A DNA stretch of 39,299 bases from Gammaproteobacteria bacterium CG11_big_fil_rev_8_21_14_0_20_46_22 (lineage in GTDB: Bacteria; Pseudomonadota; Gammaproteobacteria; UBA12402): NCBI GenBank assembly GCA_002796245.1, contig PCWT01000043.1, positions 1-39,299 of the forward strand. Reading direction: 5' to 3'. Each line of letters starts with the position of its first letter. Position 1 is the first letter of the stretch. Shown here piece after piece: positions 33,073-39,299 of this stretch. Position numbers and translations under genes: made by a program. Under the pieces are notes generated by a model. The model made no database searches, had not been told where the DNA came from, and worked only from the letters and a program-made list of their open reading frames with translations.

Positions 33073-33229
33073 ACAAAAGCTCGCTTTATTTCTATTTGAA
33101 ACCGATTTTGAAGGCGATCATTTTTTAAAAGCAAGAAGCGAGAGTTTCACCATGGTGTTAAATCAGAACTTAGCAGGGTATACTCGGATTTCCTATTGTC
33201 TTGATAGTCAGTGTAGTGGAGGGTGGTTG

Positions 33230-33613
33230 ATGAGGCTGTTGCATACGATGCTACGTGTTGGGGATTTGGCAAAAAGTCTTGAGTTTTACACGGAAATTTT
33301 AGGGATGAGGCTTTTTCATCAGAAAGATTACCCGGGTGGGCGTTTTACCTTGGCGTTTGTGGGCTATGGTTTGGAAGAAACGGATGCTGTTGTTGAGCTA
33401 ACGTACAATTGGGATACGGCTCACTATGACTTGGGCGATGGTTTTGGTCATATCGCAATCGGCGTGGAAGATGCTTATGCTTTTTGTGATGCGGCCCGGG
33501 AAAAAGGCGCCAAGGTTGTGCGTGAGCCTGGCCCCATGAGGCACGGCACCACAGTCATTGCATTTATCGAAGACCCGGATGGTTATAAAATTGAAGTGAT
33601 TCAGCGCGCGTAA
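33230..33613 (+). CDS. gloA: lactoylglutathione lyase (glyoxalase I)
   Basis: 127 aa from ATG 33230, chosen because GGAGGG precedes it and it starts MRLLHTM exactly as in E. coli GloA. The metal ligands fall at the expected places: His5, Glu in VVELTYN, His in FGHIAIGV and Glu in YKIEVIQ. The intermediate segment LGMRLFHQKDYPGGRFTLAFVGYG matches well. It converts the methylglyoxal-glutathione hemithioacetal to S-lactoylglutathione, usually with nickel. It is slightly shorter than the 135-aa E. coli protein at the C-terminus only. An upstream in-frame ATG at 33152 lacks support. Confidence 0.95.
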   Translation: MRLLHTMLRVGDLAKSLEFYTEILGMRLFHQKDYPGGRFTLAFVGYGLEETDAVVELTYNWDTAHYDLGDGFGHIAIGVEDAYAFCDAAREKGAKVVREPGPMRHGTTVIAFIEDPDGYKIEVIQRA

Positions 33614-33740
33614 AGCTTGTTTTTTACAGCAGTCCATGTAAAATTTTTTATCATTCTTTGCTGTGTTCCTAAGGCTTGCAATGGGCTTTAAACACCACAC
33701 TGTCTAATTGCTAATTTTCCCATCATTCTTTAGGGGGTGT

Positions 33741-34073
33741 ATGAAAGCGCTGAATATTTTTAATCAATTGCCTAAGGGAAGATCCAGTGATGAGCTTTTT
33801 GAGACGTTGCGCTCGGGTGATGGCTTCAAGATTGAGCGGATTATTTCAACTGGGCAGGTTACGCCAGAAGGGCAGTGGTATGATCAAAACAGTGATGAGT
33901 GGGTGGTTTTGCTGCAGGGAAATGCCAAGCTTGAGTTTGAAAATTGTACGCTGACATTAGGCGCTGGAGACTATGTTTGGATCCCCGCTCACCAAAAACA
34001 CCGTGTATCGTGGACAGACCCAGATCAAGTTTGTGTCTGGTTGGCGGTTCATATCGAAAACAATGAGGAGTAG
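33741..34073 (+). CDS. small cupin-domain protein
   Basis: 110 aa from ATG 33741, preceded by AGGGGG. A single cupin barrel: SDEWVVLLQGNAKLEF (motif 1 region, with Glu but lacking the usual HxH), then GAGDYVWIPAHQKHRVSW (motif 2, with the PxHxxHR-type His pair). With an incomplete motif 1, metal binding is uncertain. Such stand-alone cupins often act on small nucleotides or sugars. Its stop (34071-34073) is 2 bases before the SDR ATG at 34076, so they are coupled. Confidence 0.85.
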   Translation: MKALNIFNQLPKGRSSDELFETLRSGDGFKIERIISTGQVTPEGQWYDQNSDEWVVLLQGNAKLEFENCTLTLGAGDYVWIPAHQKHRVSWTDPDQVCVWLAVHIENNEE

Positions 34074-34075
34074 TG

Positions 34076-34873
34076 ATGAGTTTAGATTTAAAAAACAAAA
34101 CGGTATTAATTACAGGCGCGTCCAGTGGTATTGGTCGTGCAGCAGCCTATGATTTTGCAAAACAAGGCTGCCGCTTGATTTTAACCGCAAGACGTGTTGA
34201 GCGCTTGGAAGCAATGAAAAAAGAGATTGGCGAGCGCTACTCTGTCGACGTTTTACCATTTAAGCTCGATGTCCAAGATAAGTTGGGCGTTAAAGAAGCC
34301 TTCAAAAGTTTGCCAGAAGCCTGGCAAGCGATTGATGTTCTGGTGAATAATGCTGGTCTAGCACTGAGTAGCCATAAAATGCAGGAAGCTGAACTTGAAG
34401 ACTGGGATGTTATGGTTGATACGAATATCAAGGGTTTGCTGTATGTCACTCATGCTGTGCTTAAAGGTATGGTGGCGCGTAATTCCGGCCATATTATTAA
34501 TATCAGTTCGGTGGCTGGCAGCGAGCATTATCTAGGCGGCAATGTTTACTCAATGACCAAGCATGCTGTCAAGGCTATTTCGGCTTCATTGAGAATCGAT
34601 CTTTTGGGTTCGGCAATCCGTGTAAGCGATATTGCGCCAGGTGCGGTGCACACAGAGTTTAGCGAGGTGCGCTGGAATGATAAGAAGCGCTCTGATGATT
34701 TTTACGCAGGCTTTCAACCCTTGAAAGCTGAAGACATTTCCGATGCTGCAGTGTATTGTGCAACGCGCCCTTTGCATGTGGACGTCTCAGAAATGAAAAT
34801 TTTCCCAACAGCACAGGCTTCGTGTAACCACTTGCATAAGTCCGGTGTTAAACCTGCCAGCTTATTTGATTAG
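34076..34873 (+). CDS. SDR oxidoreductase, YdfG-like (NADP-dependent hydroxy-acid dehydrogenase)
   Basis: 265 aa from ATG 34076, with GAGGAG 5 bases upstream; the in-frame GTG at 34073 is less likely. It has TGASSGIGRAAA (cofactor loop), LTARRVERL (NADP-type), VNNAGLAL, the catalytic Ser in INISSVAG and the pair YSMTK (Tyr and Lys), and ends ISDAAVYCATRPLHVDVSEM. These match the YdfG group, which oxidises serine, 3-hydroxyisobutyrate and similar 3-hydroxy acids. All catalytic residues are intact, unlike the SDR at 10002-10787. A link to the upstream hydroxy-amino-acid operon is conceivable but not shown. Confidence 0.92.
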   Translation: MSLDLKNKTVLITGASSGIGRAAAYDFAKQGCRLILTARRVERLEAMKKEIGERYSVDVLPFKLDVQDKLGVKEAFKSLPEAWQAIDVLVNNAGLALSSHKMQEAELEDWDVMVDTNIKGLLYVTHAVLKGMVARNSGHIINISSVAGSEHYLGGNVYSMTKHAVKAISASLRIDLLGSAIRVSDIAPGAVHTEFSEVRWNDKKRSDDFYAGFQPLKAEDISDAAVYCATRPLHVDVSEMKIFPTAQASCNHLHKSGVKPASLFD

Positions 34874-34950
34874 CGATGGAAGAAGGGTGTCACGCGGTAT
34901 GCCCTAATAACGTTGCTTACCGTGTTTTTTGGATGCTATTGAGTCAACGT

Positions 34951-36135
34951 ATGAAGCCTATTTATTTTATCTACACCTGTGTGGCCTATGTGCTCGCTTA
35001 CCTAACGATTGATATCTGCTTGCCGGCCTTGCCCGGCATGCAGGCTTACTTTGGGGTGAGTGTTGCGAGCTTGCAGGCTGTTTTGAGTGTCTATCTCTTT
35101 GGGCTGACGTTTTCGCAATTATTTTTTGCCCCCATGATCGATCGTTATGGTTATCGCCTATTTGCTTTGATTGGTGTAGTGGGGTTCGTGTTTGCCTCTT
35201 TGGCGTGCGCGTATTCACCGAGTTTGGATGTGCTTCTCGTGATGCGTTTTTTTCAAGCTGTATTTGCAGCCTTGGTGGCCTTGGTGGCGCGTGCGAGCAT
35301 GCCGAGATTGTACAGTGCTGATGAAATGGTCAAGATCTTGCTGATTGTCGGCCCACTGATGTCTTTGTCGCCTGCGTTTGCCCCGATGTTGGGTGGTTAT
35401 TTATCTTGGCTGTTTAGCTGGCGAGCGATCTTTGTTTTTTTGCTTATCTTTGGCTTGGTTCACACCATCTTAACTTGGAAAGCGCAGAGACTTGGGCCAG
35501 TTGAGGGGGTGGATCACAGCTTTAAGATTCGAGATGTTTTGGGTAATTATCTTTTTATTCTAAAGCGCCCACAGTTTCTGGCGTGCTTGTTAGCCATAAT
35601 GAGTACGTTTTTTGCTTATTTTACTTATCTGTCGGAATCGCCCTTTATCTTTCATCATCTGGGTTATACGGATAAAGCCATCGGCCACTTCTACCTTTAT
35701 CTGGCCGTTGCGTATGTTGTGGGATCGCTCTCGGCTCGTTTCAGTATGCGTTATGTATCGTCTAATACAATTTTGTACATTGGCTTTTGTTTAAATGGCT
35801 TGGGCAGTCTGTGTATGATGATTGCGGGGTTGTTTGTTTTTCACGTTGCCTTTTTTATGATTTGGCCCATGATGATTTTTGTGGCGGGTAATGGTTTTTC
35901 GAATACCGTGCTCATGTCTAAGGGAGCGTCTTATTTTCCAAAGCGCGCAGCCTATGCGGTTGCTTTGCTGAATGCGTTTGGTTTAATGAGTTCGGGGCTC
36001 GCATCGTCTGTTGTACAGGCTTTGACGCACGGTCAGTTATTTCGTCTTGGCTTATTGAATACGGCTGTCATTATTTTCGGTATTTCGGCGTTCTTTTTAT
36101 TTTATTTAAGGCCGACTGCCGGCGCTCCAAAATAA
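34951..36135 (+). CDS. MFS multidrug exporter, Bcr/CflA family
   Basis: About 394 aa from ATG 34951, which matches the usual beginning of the family; upstream in-frame ATGs at 34876 and 34933 are possible. Twelve membrane segments. YLTIDICLPALPGMQAYFGV (segment 1 and following loop), LFGLTFSQLFFAPMIDRYG and MRFFQAVFAALVALVARASM are Bcr/CflA-type. It is 2 bp (from 34876) to 77 bp after the SDR. Its last 65 bases overlap the convergent Bcr/CflA gene. Candidate substrates are bicyclomycin-like drugs or the cell's own metabolites. Confidence 0.9.
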   Translation: MKPIYFIYTCVAYVLAYLTIDICLPALPGMQAYFGVSVASLQAVLSVYLFGLTFSQLFFAPMIDRYGYRLFALIGVVGFVFASLACAYSPSLDVLLVMRFFQAVFAALVALVARASMPRLYSADEMVKILLIVGPLMSLSPAFAPMLGGYLSWLFSWRAIFVFLLIFGLVHTILTWKAQRLGPVEGVDHSFKIRDVLGNYLFILKRPQFLACLLAIMSTFFAYFTYLSESPFIFHHLGYTDKAIGHFYLYLAVAYVVGSLSARFSMRYVSSNTILYIGFCLNGLGSLCMMIAGLFVFHVAFFMIWPMMIFVAGNGFSNTVLMSKGASYFPKRAAYAVALLNAFGLMSSGLASSVVQALTHGQLFRLGLLNTAVIIFGISAFFLFYLRPTAGAPK

Positions 36136-37330
36136 TCAAAGCGCCTAAGATGAAAAGAAGAATAGCGGAAAGAATGGTATCGCTTTTTGCCATGGCTTGG
36201 TTGCTGTTGATGAAAACAAACGTTGTGATCCAGGCAAAAACCCCCGTTGAGAGCATTTTTATCATGGACTGTGTGGCGCCTGCAAGACCGTGGCCACCTT
36301 GAAGGCCGCTCATGCTTTCGCCTGTGAGTAGGGGGGCGAGCAAGCCCGTGTTGATACCAAATAAAATTGCGAAAATAATCAGCACGGTAAGGCTGTCACT
36401 GTAGTGGCTGATCAAAAGATAAATTAATGATAAAGCGAGATAGTTTAGAGTGTAGCTTACGATATAGCGTATGTTTTTTCTTTCTTTTTGGTTGAGTTTG
36501 CGGGTTATATGACAACCTAAAACAAAGGCTGCCGGGAACAAAAGCAGTAGCGTTCCGCTTAGTGTGGGCGATAGACAAAAATGATTCTCTAATAAAAAAG
36601 GCGCGCTATTGAAAAAGCTCATGATATAAGCGGTGAGAATGCCGGAGAGTACACTGTAAATCATGGGTTTGTGGTTTAGGAGCATCTGCTTGAGCTGATG
36701 AAGGCTGGCTTGGAGTGTGGGTTTTTCTGTCGTGTTCTGAGTTTCTTGAAATTTGAAAATAATGATAAGCAATGAGAATATGGATAAAAGAGCGATAAAG
36801 ATAAAGACCATTCGCCAGTTGAAGAGGTGGGTGATCATGCCTCCTACGCTGGGTGCGATGCAGGGAGAGAGTTGTGCGACGATAGCGTAAGTGGCAAAGC
36901 TTTGTATAATCAAGTGGCGTTCATGCACGCTATCTAGAATAACAGCGCGAGCGTTGGCGACCAGGCCGCCTGCGGCGATCCCGGAAAGTAAACGATAAAA
37001 CAGTAGTTCGCCCCCGTTTTGCGCGCTTGCGCATAATAGATTGGCCAATAAACTTAAGCCAAGCGCGCAGATGATGGTGGGCTTTCGACCAAAGCGATCG
37101 CTTAAAAAACCAAAGATAGGGCTGAAGAAACCGATGCCTATAAAGAAAACGCTGATTAAATTTCGGGTGTATTCCTGTGACAGGCTCAGGCTTGCCTGTA
37201 TCGTAGGGAGTGCGGGTGAAAAAAGATCAATCGCAATCAGTGAACTTACGATCAGTAGTGATGCAAATGCGACAACGCGCCTGTGACTGAGTTCTGGGTT
37301 CATACAAAAAGTACTTTTGTTTTTGGCCAT
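36071..37330 (-). CDS. MFS multidrug exporter, Bcr/CflA family (second copy)
   Basis: 419 aa with 12 membrane segments. Segment 1 is LLIVSSLIAIDLFSPALPTI, and the loop-2 motif is FGFLSDRFGRKPTIICALGL. Segment 4 reads FYRLLSGIAAGGLVANARAVI, segment 5 SPCIAPSVGGMITHLFNWRMVF; all are typical of Bcr/CflA exporters. It is divergent from the LysR gene with only 56 bp to its ATG at 37387, so the LysR is the likely regulator. Its 3' end overlaps the convergent paralogue by 65 bp; the final residues are basic (IKRTPKYRK). Start by ATG 37330, or 37303 (MNPELS). Confidence 0.93.
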   Translation of the reverse strand: MAKNKSTFCMNPELSHRRVVAFASLLIVSSLIAIDLFSPALPTIQASLSLSQEYTRNLISVFFIGIGFFSPIFGFLSDRFGRKPTIICALGLSLLANLLCASAQNGGELLFYRLLSGIAAGGLVANARAVILDSVHERHLIIQSFATYAIVAQLSPCIAPSVGGMITHLFNWRMVFIFIALLSIFSLLIIIFKFQETQNTTEKPTLQASLHQLKQMLLNHKPMIYSVLSGILTAYIMSFFNSAPFLLENHFCLSPTLSGTLLLLFPAAFVLGCHITRKLNQKERKNIRYIVSYTLNYLALSLIYLLISHYSDSLTVLIIFAILFGINTGLLAPLLTGESMSGLQGGHGLAGATQSMIKMLSTGVFAWITTFVFINSNQAMAKSDTILSAILLFILGALIILERRQSALNKIKRTPKYRK

Positions 37331-37386
37331 TATGGACTATATTCACAATCAAGTAAATATTGTATAATTTAATTTTAATATCAAGT

Positions 37387-38304
37387 ATGACTAAACTATC
37401 GAGCGTAAATTTTAATTTATTAAAAAGTTTATCAGCGCTGCTCATGCAGAAAAGTGTGCGTGGCGCGGCCGATGAAATGTGTATCACACCTTCTGCGATG
37501 AGCCTCAACTTAAAGCAGTTGCGCGAGCTTTTTGATGATGAGCTTTTGGTCCGCGGACAAGCAGGAAAGATGCATTTAACTAAGCGTGCCAAAGCTTTGG
37601 CGCCTGAAGTGCACGCTACTTTGTCGCAGCTTGAGGTCCTTTTTTGTGGTCGGCAGCCATTTGATCCTGCATCTCTTCAAACTGAGGTTAGGCTTGGGGT
37701 TTCACCTTACGCTGCTTCTGTGGTTTTGCCTGCGTTGCTTTCTAAAATTCGTCGCGAAGCGCCGGGCTTGCGTATTGTCGTGAAATCTTTGTGGGATATA
37801 TCCGGTATTCAGCCGTTTGTTGATCGTGATATTGATATTGGTTTGACGTATTTTGATATTGATCTTCAAAACGTTCATAAAAGAACCCTGTTCAGTGATG
37901 AGGGCGTGGTTTTGGCCTCAAAGTCTCATAAGATCTGGAAACAGTTTGATGGTAGTTTGAAAAGCATTCGTGATTGCGAAGTCGTGGTTTTCACTGGGCG
38001 TACACGTGTTTTGTTGCACCCGCATTTGGTTTATCTGGAAAAACGTTTATCAGATAGTTGTCAGGTTAATCTCATTGTCTCTGATCCTCTGGTGGCGATT
38101 CAGGCTGCAGCTGAAAATAATTTAGTGACATTTTCAGGGCGACGGTTTTCAGAGCCTTTGCTTAAGCGCTATCACTTGGCGGCTGAACCGATTCGCTCAA
38201 AACCATTTCCTGATACGTCATTGTATTGGCATGAAATTTCACATAATGACCCTGCCTGTCAGTATGTGCGCGAAAGTCTACTCTCTTTGTTTAATTCGAA
38301 ATAG
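37387..38304 (+). CDS. LysR-family transcriptional regulator
   Basis: 305 aa from ATG 37387; a TTG at 37360 is less likely. The winged HTH is LLKSLSALLMQKSVRGAADE, then MCITPSAMSLNLKQLRELFD and LLVRGQAGKMHLTKRAKALA. The effector-binding domain follows (TEVRLGVSPYAASVVLPAL, DRDIDIGLTYFDIDL). It is divergent from the second Bcr/CflA exporter and 9 bases before the methyltransferase ATG. The 56-bp exporter/LysR gap is AT-rich and short, so its operator would overlap both starts. It probably controls the exporter and itself. Confidence 0.92.
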   Translation: MTKLSSVNFNLLKSLSALLMQKSVRGAADEMCITPSAMSLNLKQLRELFDDELLVRGQAGKMHLTKRAKALAPEVHATLSQLEVLFCGRQPFDPASLQTEVRLGVSPYAASVVLPALLSKIRREAPGLRIVVKSLWDISGIQPFVDRDIDIGLTYFDIDLQNVHKRTLFSDEGVVLASKSHKIWKQFDGSLKSIRDCEVVVFTGRTRVLLHPHLVYLEKRLSDSCQVNLIVSDPLVAIQAAAENNLVTFSGRRFSEPLLKRYHLAAEPIRSKPFPDTSLYWHEISHNDPACQYVRESLLSLFNSK

Positions 38305-38313
38305 GAGGTGCTT

Positions 38314-39057
38314 ATGACCAAAGATCTTTTTTCTAATCAGGCCGATCTGTACGCAAGATATCGTCCAGATTATCCCCGTGAATTATTTGAGGCGATTGCT
38401 CAAAAGGCGTCGGCTCATGAAAGTGTTTGGGATTGCGCTACGGGTAATGGACAAGCTGCAGTTGCTTTGGCAGATTATTTTGATCGGGTTGAAGCGACGG
38501 ACCTGTCTCAAAAGCAAATTGACCATGCCGCATCTCATCCTAAAGTGCATTATTTTGCAGCGCCTGCCGAGGCTTCTGGTCTTGCGGATAGCTCGCAGGA
38601 CTGTGTGACGGTGGCTCAAGCCTTGCATTGGTTTGCAGGCGAGCCTTTTTATCGTGAGGTTAGGCGTGTTTTGAAGCCGGGTGGTGTTTTTGCGGCGTGG
38701 ACCTATGCGTTATCCTTGACGGATGAGTCTGATATCGCTGATGCTATCGTGCATTTTTATAAAAACGTTGTGGGTCCATATTGGGATAGAGAACGTCAAT
38801 ATGTGGATAAAGACTATTTGGATTTACCCATGCCTTTTTCAGGCTCACTGCGTGAGAGTTTTTCAGTTTCACGCCAGTGGTCGTTAGAGGACTACTTGGG
38901 TTATATGAGCAGTTGGTCGGCGGTTCAAAATTATATTAAACAAGCCGGTGTGGATCCTGTGTCTACGTTTGCCAGGCCTGCGCTAGAAAAAGTTTGGGCT
39001 AAAGGTGAGCCTAAAGATTTTGGTTTTAATATCACCCTGGTCACTTGTCGCGCTTGA
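38314..39057 (+). CDS. SAM-dependent methyltransferase (class I)
   Basis: 247 aa from ATG 38314, with a perfect AGGAGG 5 bases upstream. The N-terminus FSNQADLYARYRPDYPRELF is common in the UbiE/trans-aconitate-like group. Motif I is WDCATGNGQAAVALAD, with EATDLSQKQI as the acidic loop; motif post-I/II is SQDCVTVAQALHWF and motif III VRRVLKPGGVFAAW. The function of this group is mostly unassigned; members methylate small carboxylates or metabolites. It is co-transcribed with the LysR gene and ends before a terminator-like hairpin. Confidence 0.92.
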   Translation: MTKDLFSNQADLYARYRPDYPRELFEAIAQKASAHESVWDCATGNGQAAVALADYFDRVEATDLSQKQIDHAASHPKVHYFAAPAEASGLADSSQDCVTVAQALHWFAGEPFYREVRRVLKPGGVFAAWTYALSLTDESDIADAIVHFYKNVVGPYWDRERQYVDKDYLDLPMPFSGSLRESFSVSRQWSLEDYLGYMSSWSAVQNYIKQAGVDPVSTFARPALEKVWAKGEPKDFGFNITLVTCRA

Positions 39058-39069
39058 AGTCTAAGGATA

Positions 39070-39102
39070 AAGCCTAGCGGTATTTCGGATGGGCTTCTTT
39101 TT
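39070..39102 (+). terminator. probable Rho-independent terminator after the methyltransferase
   Basis: AAGCCTA (39070-39076) pairs with TGGGCTT (39090-39096), with one G-T pair and a 13-base loop. A C followed by five Ts comes directly after the stem. It ends the LysR-methyltransferase transcript. Confidence 0.6.
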
Positions 39103-39234
39103 GACGAATATGGTTTGGTTTTTTTTTATAAAATCCTTTTGTCGAAGTCCTGTTTCGCCTCAATCAAAATAAGTCATGATGTTTTAGGGTTTGTTTACAA
39201 TTCATTTTCACGCTGCAAACTGAGTGAAATTGGT

Positions 39235-39298
39235 CCAAGTTGCTCATTATTTTCGTTAAATAGGGTTAGCTATTCGCCTCAAATAATAAACAACTTGG
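39235..39298. repeat. 18-bp near-perfect inverted repeat at the window edge
   Basis: The arm 39235-39252 (CCAAGTTGCTCATTATTT) matches the reverse complement of 39281-39298 at 16 of 18 positions, with a 28-base spacer. It lies in a gene-free stretch (39103-39299) in which I see no other feature. It may be a large operator, the leader of a downstream gene or a mobile-element end; the window stops here. Confidence 0.55.
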
Positions 39299-39299
39299 C

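Noticed and set aside
33080-33142. CTCGCTT/AAGCGAG inverted repeat after the MHS transporter
   Set aside because: Arms are only 7 bp with a ~49-base spacer and no T-tract placed like a terminator; could be chance.
1-39299. CRISPR arrays, tRNA/rRNA genes, complete IS elements, integrases
   Set aside because: No regularly spaced direct repeats, cloverleaf sequences or transposase/integrase frames could be recognised by eye.

Overview
The window looks like accessory chromosome from a moderately AT-rich gammaproteobacterium, most likely of the order Legionellales (Legionella/Coxiella/Aquicella type). This is inferred from three things: an HTH-S24 repressor of a type I associate with that order (16124-16777), a large ankyrin-repeat protein with an acidic, glutamate-rich C-terminal tail as in Dot/Icm-type effectors (20827-23316), and an unusually dense set of MFS/POT/APC/EamA transporters. 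I see no rRNA, tRNA, CRISPR array, complete insertion sequence or replication origin.

Region 1 (1-12.3 kb) is rich in small-molecule enzymes. A first block carries a truncated esterase, two tandem alpha/beta-hydrolase paralogues that both lack the usual catalytic histidine, and an amidase. A second co-directional block (3673-8319) carries an MDR oxidoreductase, an FMN split-barrel oxidase, an 89-aa unknown, an SGNH esterase/acyltransferase, a LanC-like zinc protein interrupted by a frameshift, and an LCMT/TcmP-type methyltransferase. An SDR remnant, a second LCMT-type methyltransferase, a short MerR regulator, an SDR with a degenerate active site, a GST and a YhhQ-type transporter follow. The set looks like a secondary-metabolite or peptide-tailoring locus that is partly decaying.

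Region 2 (12.3-15.4 kb, minus strand) is a compact four-gene operon: an unknown protein, a HAD-IB phosphatase, a single-domain AfsA (A-factor) hotdog protein and another unknown. AfsA plus phosphatase is the enzyme pairing expected for gamma-butyrolactone/butenolide signals, which is unusual in this setting.

Region 3 (15.4-19.5 kb) holds a gene disrupted by one extra G in an 8-G tract, an S24-type repressor without the Ser-Lys dyad, a small helix-turn-helix-like protein behind a near-consensus promoter, a lipoprotein, and an AbiEi/AbiEii type IV toxin-antitoxin pair preceded by a perfect inverted repeat.

Region 4 (19.6-25.6 kb) holds an AraJ-like MFS exporter, the ankyrin protein (with a possible ADP-ribosyltransferase-like module) and its Cys-rich upstream partner, a PadR regulator coupled to a membrane protein, and a small Cys-rich exported protein ending at a clear terminator.

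Region 5 (25.6-31.7 kb) is the most intriguing. It is a five-gene, translationally coupled operon: POT transporter, VioC/AsnO-type Fe(II)/2-oxoglutarate amino-acid hydroxylase, APC permease, AlaX-like tRNA-editing protein and EamA exporter. It reads as import, hydroxylation, proofreading and export of a non-canonical amino acid, with self-protection by trans-editing.

Region 6 (31.8-39.3 kb) holds an MHS-family MFS symporter, glyoxalase I, a cupin, a YdfG-like SDR, two convergent Bcr/CflA exporters whose 3' ends overlap by 65 bp, a LysR regulator, a methyltransferase, a terminator and an 18-bp inverted repeat at the window edge.
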